Virus record (IMG/VR): IMGVR_UViG_3300027114_000004
Location: 1 to 55,590 of that record
Source: a virus
DNA: 55,590 bases
Strand: one strand, 5' to 3'
The translations under genes and the position numbers were made by a program. Positions within the stretch are counted from its first letter, which is position 1. Each line of letters starts with the position of its first letter. Below are positions 7,431 to 13,397 of this stretch, piece after piece. The notes below the pieces were generated by a model. It was given only the letters and a program-made list of their open reading frames with translations. It was not told the origin of the DNA and ran no database searches.

Positions 7431-8086
7431 GTCGAGTTCTAGTTATTGGTGACTTGCATTGTCCTGCTGTACATCCACAGTACTTGGACTTTGTGAAGGA
7501 TGTCAAGAAGAAGTATCGTACTGATACAACGGTGTTCATTGGTGACGTGGTTGATCACGCATCCATCTCCTTCCACAAGAAGAATCCCGAACATCCCGCA
7601 GCAATGGATGAATACCATCAGACTGCTGAGTCTTTGCAGAAGTGGATCAAGGCTTTTCCTAAGGCTGTTGTGACGATTGGTAATCACGATGAACGTGTTG
7701 CACGTCTTGCTGCCGATGCGGGTATTCCCTCGCACTATCTTCGAGAGTATGATGCCATATACAAGACCAAGGGTTGGTCATGGGTTAACTCATACGAAGA
7801 AGATAACGTCTACTACTACCACGGTGTTGGTGCTGGCGGTATGTACCCCGCAATCAACGCTGCTAAGATGCGACTTCAATCTGTAGTGATGGGTCACTAC
7901 CATAGTGTGGCTGGTATCAACTGGATTGTTGGGCCAACCTCACGTATCTTCGGAATGAATGTTGGATCTGGTGTTGATCGCTTCCATCCCGCAATGCAAT
8001 ATGGTTCGGCATATCTTAAGAAACCAATCGTTTCGTGTGGTGTTGTCATCAATGGTCATCCATATCTTGAACTGATGAATCTTTAA
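7427..8086 (+). CDS. Calcineurin-like metallophosphoesterase
   Basis: The protein (219 aa) has the ordered metal-binding motifs of the superfamily: GDLH near residue 8, GDVVDH near 39, GNHDER near 83, then YYYHGVG and GHYHS near residue 153. These ligate two metal ions and hydrolyse phosphoesters. Phage members may act on nucleotides, nucleic acid or cyclic nucleotides, and the sequence alone does not tell which. The gene sits between small unknown genes ahead of the ssDNA-binding protein, and so among DNA metabolism genes. Confidence 0.88.
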   Translation: MSRVLVIGDLHCPAVHPQYLDFVKDVKKKYRTDTTVFIGDVVDHASISFHKKNPEHPAAMDEYHQTAESLQKWIKAFPKAVVTIGNHDERVARLAADAGIPSHYLREYDAIYKTKGWSWVNSYEEDNVYYYHGVGAGGMYPAINAAKMRLQSVVMGHYHSVAGINWIVGPTSRIFGMNVGSGVDRFHPAMQYGSAYLKKPIVSCGVVINGHPYLELMNL

Positions 8087-8095
8087 GGAGAACTC

Positions 8096-8482
8096 ATGGG
8101 CTTGGATACATACGCTTACTATGGTGGACTTAGTCCACAAGCCACGGCAGAGGGAGACAACATGATGCCAGATCATCTGTTCCCACCGAATCGTTTGTGT
8201 GGTGGCTTGTTCTCTGGCGGCGGTGCTTCCTTTCGTGGTAAGGTATACAACGAATGGATTGAGTGGTGTACAAACGGTAAGTACACCCTTTACACGGAAG
8301 AGTTGAGCGAGAATCAAGTTCGTGATATCTATGATGCTTTGTACCGTAAGCAAGAAGACACGTACTACAAACGGTTTGTTCGTGAAACAGGTAGTGACAT
8401 CACCTACGGACAGACTGTTGACCTTCTCAAATGGTTTGAGATTGTGGTGGATAACAAAGGTGTCGTTGTAGGCTGGTGGTAA
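8096..8482 (+). CDS. MGLDTYAY-type hypothetical protein, paralogue A (128 aa)
   Basis: It begins at ATG 8096 after AAGGAGAACTC. The order is MGLDTYAY, FRGKVYNEWIEW near residue 45, YTLYTEELSENQVRDIY and a C-terminal LLKWFEIVVDNKGVVVGWW. The gene at 19300-19656 has the same layout (MSLDTVAM, RGRYYDEVI, YTLYHQL, LNKWFKIA), so the phage carries two diverged copies. The function is unknown; the family occurs in other phages. Confidence 0.65.
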   Translation: MGLDTYAYYGGLSPQATAEGDNMMPDHLFPPNRLCGGLFSGGGASFRGKVYNEWIEWCTNGKYTLYTEELSENQVRDIYDALYRKQEDTYYKRFVRETGSDITYGQTVDLLKWFEIVVDNKGVVVGWW

Positions 8483-8483
8483 T

Positions 8484-8930
8484 GTGAATCTAACCTTACT
8501 CAGAAAGCGAGCCAAGTATTGGCAAAACCAACTTGGCCTCAAGCATTGGACAATTAAAGTTGTGTGGGCCAAGGCTGGAGAATTAGACGATGAAGATAAC
8601 CTTCGGGTCTATGGGTTGAACACCTATGATCCCAATCACATGACATCTCTAATTCAAGTCTTGAACCCCAAGGATGCAGACGAAACGTATAACGTAGAGG
8701 AAACGCTTATACATGAACTGCTGCACCTTTTTATGTTCCCGCTGGAATCGGCGGCGGGTTTCTCAATCAAGTCTCCTACCGATCAATGGGAGACGGCTAT
8801 GGAACAGACGATCAATCGTCTATCGGAGTTATTGAATAATGGAAGAACAAGTTCAGAATCAAGTGGTAGCCGTCAGCGATCTTCGGACTTACCTGACAGC
8901 AATGCAGACGGACATCAACCGAATGCGTGA
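8484..8930 (+). CDS. Zincin-like (HELLH) putative metallopeptidase
   Basis: The start is GTG at 8484. Residues 1-35 contain a helix and strand (YWQNQLGLKHWTIKVVW), and near residue 78 is VEETLIHELLHLF, a classic HExxH zinc-binding helix. Phage proteins of this size with this layout are SprT/zincin-like; whether they cleave protein is not established. The last 30 residues are low-complexity (SSESSGSRQRSS) and overlap the next gene by 92 nt in another frame, so this tail may be under weak constraint. Confidence 0.7.
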   Translation: MNLTLLRKRAKYWQNQLGLKHWTIKVVWAKAGELDDEDNLRVYGLNTYDPNHMTSLIQVLNPKDADETYNVEETLIHELLHLFMFPLESAAGFSIKSPTDQWETAMEQTINRLSELLNNGRTSSESSGSRQRSSDLPDSNADGHQPNA

Positions 8931-9015
8931 CTTTGCTAACGAACTCAGCAATCAAATCGGTACCGTGCTTACCAACATCGACAACCTTTCTACGGAGACT
9001 CCAAACAATGGCTGA
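8839..9015 (+). CDS. Small helical hypothetical protein (58 aa)
   Basis: The ATG at 8839 has GGAG at 8825-8828. The 58-residue product is helical with polar heptads (DLRTYLTAMQTDINRMRDF), a likely short coiled coil. It lies across the end of the zincin-like gene, overlapping it by 92 nt, and overlaps the ssDNA-binding protein start by 8 nt. The start site and spacing make it a likely real gene. Confidence 0.5.
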   Translation: MEEQVQNQVVAVSDLRTYLTAMQTDINRMRDFANELSNQIGTVLTNIDNLSTETPNNG

Positions 9016-9556
9016 TCGTATCAAGAACTTTATCACCACCAACCTTACTGTTAAGTGGAGCAATCTTCTTAAGCCTGATACCATGTTCGGAGATGCGTCT
9101 GCAAACCACAACATCACCGTGGTATTGACTCCAGAGTTTGAGCAATCACTTATGCAGATTGCTAAGGACAATGGTGTGAAGAAGGTAAACGGTACCTACG
9201 AAAAGGATGGTGTTAAGACCATCAAGTTCAAGAGTAAGTCGCACGTTGACAAGGGTGCATATCCTTGCCAAGATGCAACTGGTAACTTTACCGATGTTGT
9301 TCCATTCGGTGAAGATGTTGTTCGCCTTAAGCTTGCCCCTGTTGTTATCACCAAGGGTGCAAGTAAGTCAATGTCGTTCTATCTCAACGGTGTTCAGATC
9401 GTTCAGAAGAATGCTACGATGGAGAAGAAGACCAACGGTTTCGCACCTGTTGAGGGAGGGTTTGTTGGGACGCACGTTGATGCACCAACAACAAGCAAGC
9501 CAACTGAGGCTTCCCCAACTCCTGCTGGAATTACGGATGATGAGATTCCATTCTAA
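9008..9556 (+). CDS. Single-stranded DNA-binding protein (T7 gp2.5-like)
   Basis: The start is the ATG at 9008, after ACGGAGACTCC. The 182-residue protein has an N-terminal strand region (FITTNLTVKWSNLLKPD) and beta-rich body (KTIKFKSKSHV, VVRLKLAPVVI), typical of the phage OB-fold ssDNA-binding family. It then has a flexible P/T-rich linker and an acidic tip ending DDEIPF. That tip matches the partner-binding tail of bacterial SSB and the acidic tail of gp2.5, which recruit polymerase and helicase. It would coat ssDNA at the replication fork. Confidence 0.88.
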   Translation: MADRIKNFITTNLTVKWSNLLKPDTMFGDASANHNITVVLTPEFEQSLMQIAKDNGVKKVNGTYEKDGVKTIKFKSKSHVDKGAYPCQDATGNFTDVVPFGEDVVRLKLAPVVITKGASKSMSFYLNGVQIVQKNATMEKKTNGFAPVEGGFVGTHVDAPTTSKPTEASPTPAGITDDEIPF

Positions 9557-9921
9557 TGAAATGGAAGTTCCCAATCTCACCTGTGGCTGCATCACGGCCA
9601 CGGGTGAGTAAGTGGGGCAGTTACTATACTGGAACTTATAAAGAGTTTCGAGAACAGGCTGTGCCTGTAATTGAAAAGGTATTAGAGGGATACGAACCAA
9701 CAGATAAGAATCTACGTGTGTACGTTCAACTCTATGTCGATAAGCCCAAGTCCAGTAAACTGGATTATCCCCGACCTGATATCGACAACTATCTTAAGTC
9801 TGTGTTTGATCTAATGAACGGTCGCCTGTGGACAGATGACCGTCAGATCATATTCGTAGAAGCAACTAAAGAGTGGGCCAAGTCCACTGGCTACTTTACT
9901 GTGGAGATTCAAGATGTCTGA
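9556..9921 (+). CDS. RusA-like Holliday junction resolvase
   Basis: The protein (121 aa) carries RPDIDNYLKSVFDLMNG near residues 72-88 and WTDDRQI just after. This matches the RusA catalytic layout (D-x-D-N-x-x-K, then a later D). RusA-family enzymes cut four-way DNA junctions as dimers. Here it takes the place after the ssDNA-binding protein that gene 3 endonuclease I occupies in T7, so it probably resolves concatemer and recombination branches before packaging. TAATG couples it to the gene before. Confidence 0.9.
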   Translation: MKWKFPISPVAASRPRVSKWGSYYTGTYKEFREQAVPVIEKVLEGYEPTDKNLRVYVQLYVDKPKSSKLDYPRPDIDNYLKSVFDLMNGRLWTDDRQIIFVEATKEWAKSTGYFTVEIQDV

Positions 9922-10117
9922 TTGGAAGCTTACTGGAACAATGTATAGCAGTGAAGACAACAGCAAGGCTGCTGTTATTATTGAACGGTGTGAAGAAGAC
10001 AGCAATAAGGTTACTGTTTCTGTTATGGAGTATGGAACAACATGCACGTGCAAGGTTTACCTTGACGATCTTGAACAGATCATCCGTGCGTTGAATACCA
10101 ACGACCCAATCTTCTAA
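9914..10117 (+). CDS. Small hypothetical protein (67 aa)
   Basis: It overlaps the end of the resolvase gene by 8 nt and starts with ATG at 9914, preceded by GGAGATTCAAG. The product reads as a small beta-rich protein (VIIERCEEDSNKVTVSVMEY, then CTCKVYLDDLEQII). A role cannot be assigned. The tRNA cluster begins 37 nt after it. Confidence 0.55.
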   Translation: MSDWKLTGTMYSSEDNSKAAVIIERCEEDSNKVTVSVMEYGTTCTCKVYLDDLEQIIRALNTNDPIF

Positions 10118-10154
10118 TGTAACAGAGGGGTGCGGCTCTCCAACGCACGTTCAT

Positions 10155-10232
10155 GGAAGGGTGCCTGATAGATTTGGTAAAAGGTCGTGACTTATAATCG
10201 CGCTCATGTGGGTTCGACTCCCACCCCTTCTA
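10155..10232 (+). tRNA. tRNA with anticodon UAU (Ile, AUA codons)
   Basis: The cloverleaf folds by hand: acceptor GGAAGGG / CCCTTCT (one G-T pair), D stem CCT / AGG with a loop holding TTGG, anticodon stem CGTGA / TCGCG, loop CTTATAA with TAT at 10193-10195, variable loop CTCAT, T arm GTGGG-TTCGACT-CCCAC and discriminator A. CCA is not encoded. The D loop is long and the D stem only 3 bp. By anticodon it would read AUA isoleucine codons. Confidence 0.75.
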
Positions 10233-10238
10233 CTATAA

Positions 10239-10311
10239 GCCACAGTAGACCAACGGCAGAGTCAATAGACTTAAAATCTGTGTAGTGTGGGTTCGAGTCC
10301 CACCTGTGGTA
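10239..10311 (+). tRNA. tRNA with anticodon UAA (Leu, UUA codons), short variable loop
   Basis: The acceptor is GCCACAG / CTGTGGT, the D stem GAC / GTC, the anticodon stem ATAGA / TCTGT and the loop CTTAAAA with TAA at 10272-10274. The variable loop is only GTAGT (5 nt) and the T arm is GTGGG-TTCGAGT-CCCAC. CCA is not encoded. Bacterial tRNA-Leu normally has a long variable arm, so this is an unusual class I-shaped Leu-anticodon tRNA. Confidence 0.78.
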
Positions 10312-10325
10312 CTAAAGGAGATCAT

Positions 10326-10544
10326 ATGCAACGAATGTACAGCGTAACAATTGAGTTAGTTAGGAACGTTTCGGAAACATGGTCATTCCCAATCTCTGAG
10401 GACACTGATGTTGCTCAACTTGAAGAAGACTTGAAGCGCAACCCAAATATCTTATGGACAAAGTATGACGCAGATCTTGTAATGTCGGATGACTTTGATG
10501 AGAAGGTAACACAAATTGTGGAGGGCTTCGAATGGCAGACGTGA
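10326..10544 (+). CDS. Small hypothetical protein, tandem paralogue 1 (72 aa)
   Basis: The ATG at 10326 follows AAAGGAGATCAT. The layout is a strand (YSVTIELVRNVSETWSFPI), an acidic loop, a helix with NPNILW and a C-terminal segment near IVEGF. The next gene (10532-10762) has the same order, VTVEIVYRRYETWSFDI, DPSLLF and LEVIDF, so the two are tandem duplicates. The function is unknown. The gene overlaps its paralogue by 13 nt. Confidence 0.6.
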   Translation: MQRMYSVTIELVRNVSETWSFPISEDTDVAQLEEDLKRNPNILWTKYDADLVMSDDFDEKVTQIVEGFEWQT

Positions 10545-10762
10545 TGAGTGTAACAGTTGAGATCGTCTATCGTCGCTATGAAACGTGGTCGTTTGACATA
10601 GACGATGATGATAAGCCAACAAAGATCTTCAAACAAATTCAAGAAGATCCGTCTCTGTTGTTTAAACAATCCCGTGTTGAATGCGTCAAGGCATCAGATA
10701 TTTCTGAAACAATTCTTGAAGTAATTGATTTCGATACTGATACCTTAAACATCATCGAATAA
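10532..10762 (+). CDS. Small hypothetical protein, tandem paralogue 2 (76 aa)
   Basis: It is the second copy of the preceding gene, sharing the ETWSF strand and the later helix (see 10326-10544). It is more acidic after the ETWSF strand (DIDDDDKPT). It starts at ATG 10532, preceded by GGAGGGC. The third tRNA follows 7 nt after its stop. Confidence 0.6.
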   Translation: MADVMSVTVEIVYRRYETWSFDIDDDDKPTKIFKQIQEDPSLLFKQSRVECVKASDISETILEVIDFDTDTLNIIE

Positions 10763-10769
10763 ATAAATT

Positions 10770-10843
10770 ATCCCTGTAGCTCAGTTGGATAGAGCATTCG
10801 CCTTCTAAGCGAATGGTCAGTGGTTCGAGTCCACTCAGGGATG
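10770..10843 (+). tRNA. tRNA-Arg (UCU)
   Basis: A canonical cloverleaf: acceptor ATCCCTG / CAGGGAT, D stem GCTC / GAGC with loop AGTTGGATA, anticodon stem TTCGC / GCGAA, loop CTTCTAA with TCT at 10804-10806, T arm AGTGG-TTCGAGT-CCACT and discriminator G. CCA is not encoded. It reads AGA (and AGG) codons, which look frequent in the late structural genes. Confidence 0.92.
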
Positions 10844-10858
10844 TTAGAAAGGAAACCT

Positions 10859-11164
10859 ATGGATACTGATACTATGATTATGATTGGCGGTATGACGTTG
10901 ATTGTTGGCGGTATGTTCGCATCTTGGAAAATGCAGGATAAGGAGATCGCAAAACTTCGAAAAGAAGTCGATGAGAATTACGACTTGATGTACGAACTTA
11001 AGGCTGAAACAGAACACGGTCTTAACAACCGAATCAGCGCAGTTGTGCGTGAGGTATCGGCGTGGCAACACTCGCTTGCCGATATCAAGAAGGCAGAAGA
11101 CGAGAAGCGTCGTGTCGCTGAAACGAAGTCTGTTATTAAGAAGCTTAGGGATTCTATTAAATGA
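10859..11164 (+). CDS. Membrane-anchored coiled-coil protein (101 aa)
   Basis: The ATG at 10859 follows AAAGGAAACCT. Residues 6-22 are a hydrophobic helix (MIMIGGMTLIVGGMFAS), followed by a long charged helix with heptads (KEIAKLRKEVDENYDLMYEL) and a basic end. The topology, one N-terminal membrane helix plus coiled coil, resembles inner-membrane spanins, but the position amid DNA metabolism genes gives no support for a lysis role. The function is left open. Confidence 0.55.
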   Translation: MDTDTMIMIGGMTLIVGGMFASWKMQDKEIAKLRKEVDENYDLMYELKAETEHGLNNRISAVVREVSAWQHSLADIKKAEDEKRRVAETKSVIKKLRDSIK

Positions 11165-11406
11165 AAAACGTAGACGTTAATAACGAACCTGTAAGAAACG
11201 CTGATGAGTTCACTAAAACTATTACAGAACTTCAAGAGCGTATCAAAACGCTTACCGCCGAACGCGACGAAGCAAGGCGTGAAGTCTTGACGAACGAAGC
11301 AAATCATCTACCAACAATGTCTGATCCACATAGGGAAGCAAAGCGTCGTGGTTGGGATTGCCTTGAGCCTCGCCGTCCGTGGGACTCCCACAAGGATTAC
11401 AAGTGA
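11161..11406 (+). CDS. Coiled-coil hypothetical protein with GWDCL motif (81 aa)
   Basis: It starts at ATG 11161, overlapping the preceding stop (ATGA). Residues 14-45 form a predicted coiled coil (ELQERIKTLTAERDEARREV). The C-terminus carries AKRRGWDCLEPRRPW, close to AKQQGWDCF in the early gene at 1422-1760. The shared order, coiled coil then A-K-x-x-GWDC, suggests a small paralogous family of unknown role. Confidence 0.55.
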   Translation: MKNVDVNNEPVRNADEFTKTITELQERIKTLTAERDEARREVLTNEANHLPTMSDPHREAKRRGWDCLEPRRPWDSHKDYK

Positions 11407-11714
11407 ACTACGACAATGTGACAAACGACCCTTATCTTGATGAATACTACAAGATTCATAGAGGTTTTGGTCAACCTGAGATCATCGACAAGATGATCTA
11501 CGAACGCCACGATCAGCGCAACTGCTCTCCGCGCATTCAGGATAAGATTCTGAGTGCAGCATGGCAGATCAAGGAAGAATGGGTAAAGGAAGAAGTTCGT
11601 GAGTTCGTGTTGCGTATGTCGTGGCACATCCTGCACCTTGAGGAAACACTCAAGCGGAACAATATTTCCCACGAACCATACCGAAGTTACTACAACATGC
11701 CAAAGGAAGAGTAA
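11403..11714 (+). CDS. Hypothetical protein (103 aa)
   Basis: The GTG at 11403 overlaps the previous stop (GTGA) and is preferred to an upstream TTG. The product is helical and charged, with SAAWQIKEEWVKEEVREF and HILHLEETLKRN. No domain is recognised. It is part of a run of overlapping small genes between the tRNAs and the PEP-CTERM gene. Confidence 0.5.
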   Translation: MNYDNVTNDPYLDEYYKIHRGFGQPEIIDKMIYERHDQRNCSPRIQDKILSAAWQIKEEWVKEEVREFVLRMSWHILHLEETLKRNNISHEPYRSYYNMPKEE

Positions 11715-11723
11715 GGTACACAA

Positions 11724-12209
11724 GTGAAACCAATTCCAACAGAACCAAGTATTGTTGTCTTTAACGGTGGACCAAAGAATGGAACCACCGTGCCATACAA
11801 GGTTTCCATGTATCCAGAATACAAGGTGGCAGATAACCCATGCTATAGCATTGGAAACTACTACACAGACAGTGATCCACTTCCATTCGAAGATATCAAG
11901 TGGGTTCGGTATGAATTAAAGAAGGCAATGCGTCATATTTTCGAGCCGCGTAGGTACATGGAAATAAATCCAGAATACGCTAAAGATAAATATACTGTTA
12001 AGGTTTATCACCTAAAGCACTTTGACTTTGCTTATGTCTATCAACTAGAGGGAAGTAAAAGTGAACCCGTTGTTCCAGAAGATGCGTGGTTTGGTCGTGT
12101 AACTGACACAGAATTGATTGATTCATTTCAGACTAGTAATGACGATGCCTATCTTGCTTGGGTTTACGAGGAAGAAACAAGAAAGTTAATGGAGAATGGT
12201 AATGCCTAA
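11724..12209 (+). CDS. Hypothetical protein (161 aa)
   Basis: The start is GTG at 11724. The N-terminus reads IVVFNGGPKNGTTVPY, a 'GG-x-x-x-G' strand pair that I know from small phage and actinobacterial proteins of unknown function. The remainder includes KVYHLKHFDFAYVYQLEG and an acidic C-terminus. No catalytic motif is seen. Confidence 0.55.
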   Translation: MKPIPTEPSIVVFNGGPKNGTTVPYKVSMYPEYKVADNPCYSIGNYYTDSDPLPFEDIKWVRYELKKAMRHIFEPRRYMEINPEYAKDKYTVKVYHLKHFDFAYVYQLEGSKSEPVVPEDAWFGRVTDTELIDSFQTSNDDAYLAWVYEEETRKLMENGNA

Positions 12210-12444
12210 GACAGTACAATTTCCGCCAGATGAACCAAACGACTTTGGCTTCAGACCAACGGCTGCCATAGAAGTTACTTGGATACCTACACGAAACCGT
12301 TTAGAACTTAGTGGATACTACGATGGGTTCGTGCATATCCACGGTGCATCAATGACTCTCCGCGAGTTCTTCGATGCACTGGGGATTGACAAACGAACTT
12401 GTGACTTAGCTTTCAAGGAGAAAAAGACCAGTGGATTACCATGA
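12202..12444 (+). CDS. Hypothetical protein (80 aa)
   Basis: I use the ATG at 12202 because GGAG at 12191-12194 is correctly spaced for it and too close to the ATG at 12196. The protein appears strand-rich (AAIEVTWIPTRNRLELSGYY) with a C-terminal helix (LREFFDALGIDKRTC). No family is assigned. It overlaps its neighbours by 8 and 14 nt. Confidence 0.5.
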   Translation: MPKTVQFPPDEPNDFGFRPTAAIEVTWIPTRNRLELSGYYDGFVHIHGASMTLREFFDALGIDKRTCDLAFKEKKTSGLP

Positions 12445-12625
12445 TATTGAAGATATTGAAATTAAATTAGAGATTCTTCAGCAACGTATTTACAATGCCT
12501 CTATTCTCTTGGCTGATTGGGATGGTTACTATAATCCCAAGACTAGGAAAGGCAACGCAGAGGAACTTGCTAAGTTGATCGAAGAGGTATACATTGTATT
12601 ACAAGGTAAGAGTTGGCGTAATTAA
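12431..12625 (+). CDS. Small phage protein with DWDGYYN and LQGKSW motifs (64 aa)
   Basis: The GTG at 12431 starts a helical acidic protein with LADWDGYYNPKT near the middle and AKLIEEVYIVLQGKSWRN at the end. Small phage proteins with the ending 'LIEE-x-Y-x-x-LQGKSW' are familiar, though their role is unknown. It is the last gene before the PEP-CTERM cassette. Confidence 0.55.
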   Translation: MDYHDIEDIEIKLEILQQRIYNASILLADWDGYYNPKTRKGNAEELAKLIEEVYIVLQGKSWRN

Positions 12626-12630
12626 TTCTA

Positions 12631-12665
12631 AGGGAATGTGTAGTTCGTTCCCTAAAACTTTAGGG
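12631..12665 (+). promoter_or_regulatory. Leader with two mutually exclusive hairpins before the PEP-CTERM gene
   Basis: AGGGAA (631-636) can pair with TTCCCT (648-653), or the same CCCT arm within CCCTAAA (650-656) can pair with TTTAGGG (659-665). The two structures share bases, so only one can form. A ribosome site AGGAG follows at 12672-12676. No long T-run is present, so this is not a clear terminator; it may be an attenuator, processing site or promoter element. Confidence 0.45.
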
Positions 12666-12685
12666 ATACGTAGGAGAATTTTAGA

Positions 12686-13345
12686 ATGAAGAATGTGATC
12701 GGTTTGCTTGGTTTGGTTGTGGCTGGTTCAGCATCAGCAGAGTTCGTTGTTGTTAATAACCCAGTAGTAGAGACTGTTGGGTTCTACTCAGATGCCTTCT
12801 CATCGGGCGGTGCATACACCTATGCACAGAGTGGCGCACAGCTTTTTGATTTAGAGGATTCGTATACAACCTCATCCCTCAAGTGGTGGGGTTCATCCAA
12901 CGGATTCAATGATCAAGGCGTATCAAACTTTACCTCATTCGAGATTAATGTTTGGGATGCTGGCTTTAACGGTATCGTCTATACGACAACCGTTGATATG
13001 TCAAACGTAACGATCTCAAAGACAGGTGATTCAAACTTCTTTGGTCAACCCGTCTATGAGTTTTACGTTCCTTTTGTTGCTCAACTTACCGCTGGTAGTT
13101 ATGCAATGAATATTGGTGTTAATCTTGAGGACGCAAATGGAGATCAGTTTGTGTGGTCTCAGGGTATGGACTCAAACAACTTCTGGCAAACATCTCCGTT
13201 TGGTCCGGGTGGTTGGGGAACTTGGCGTCCATTACCACCATCTATTGGTAATACCGCTGGTGGTGCATTCGTTCTTTCAGCACCATCACCCGCAGCAATT
13301 GCGCTGCTTGGTTTAGCAGGACTTGTTGCTAAGCGTCGCCGCTAA
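12686..13345 (+). CDS. Secreted protein with PEP-CTERM-type sorting signal
   Basis: Residues 1-18 (MKNVIGLLGLVVAGSASA) are a typical Sec signal peptide with cleavage after ASA. The mature part is rich in G, S, N, W and aromatic residues and reads as a beta-sandwich (SLKWWGSSNGF, FTSFEINVWDAGF, YEFYVPFVAQL, GSYAMNIGVNL). The C-terminal 21 residues are AP-SP, then a small hydrophobic helix (AAIALLGLAGLVA), then KRRR, the three-part PEP-CTERM layout recognised by exosortases. The phage shows no exosortase, so sorting would need the host enzyme. Hairpins lie on both sides, which fits an acquired cassette. It could be surface-exposed or secreted and alter the infected cell. Confidence 0.85.
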   Translation: MKNVIGLLGLVVAGSASAEFVVVNNPVVETVGFYSDAFSSGGAYTYAQSGAQLFDLEDSYTTSSLKWWGSSNGFNDQGVSNFTSFEINVWDAGFNGIVYTTTVDMSNVTISKTGDSNFFGQPVYEFYVPFVAQLTAGSYAMNIGVNLEDANGDQFVWSQGMDSNNFWQTSPFGPGGWGTWRPLPPSIGNTAGGAFVLSAPSPAAIALLGLAGLVAKRRR

Positions 13346-13357
13346 GCAAACTAACAA

Positions 13358-13388
13358 AACCCCACAGGTCGCTTGGGCCTGTGGGGTT
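13358..13388 (+). terminator. Strong hairpin after the PEP-CTERM gene
   Basis: AACCCCACAGG (13358-13368) pairs perfectly with CCTGTGGGGTT (13378-13388), an 11-bp stem with a 9-nt loop. On the + strand only TT and then GGAGG follow, so plus-strand termination would be weak. On the - strand it runs into TTTTGTT. The GGAGGATAAATG that starts thyX is directly downstream, so the stem may also insulate that start. Confidence 0.55.
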
Positions 13389-13397
13389 GGAGGATAA

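Noticed and set aside
7940-8572. Minus-strand ORF of 210 codons
   Set aside because: It lies opposite the phosphoesterase, the MGLDTYAY-type gene and the zincin-like gene, all of which have clear motifs. It has no ribosome site or recognisable domain.
10118-10154. A fourth tRNA or small gene before the UAU tRNA
   Set aside because: I could not fold a cloverleaf or find an ORF; the 37 nt show only a short GC-rich imperfect repeat.
13358-13388. The hairpin after the PEP-CTERM gene as a standard plus-strand intrinsic terminator
   Set aside because: The stem is strong, but only TT follows before GGAGG, so it is listed with moderate confidence and not claimed as an efficient plus-strand terminator.
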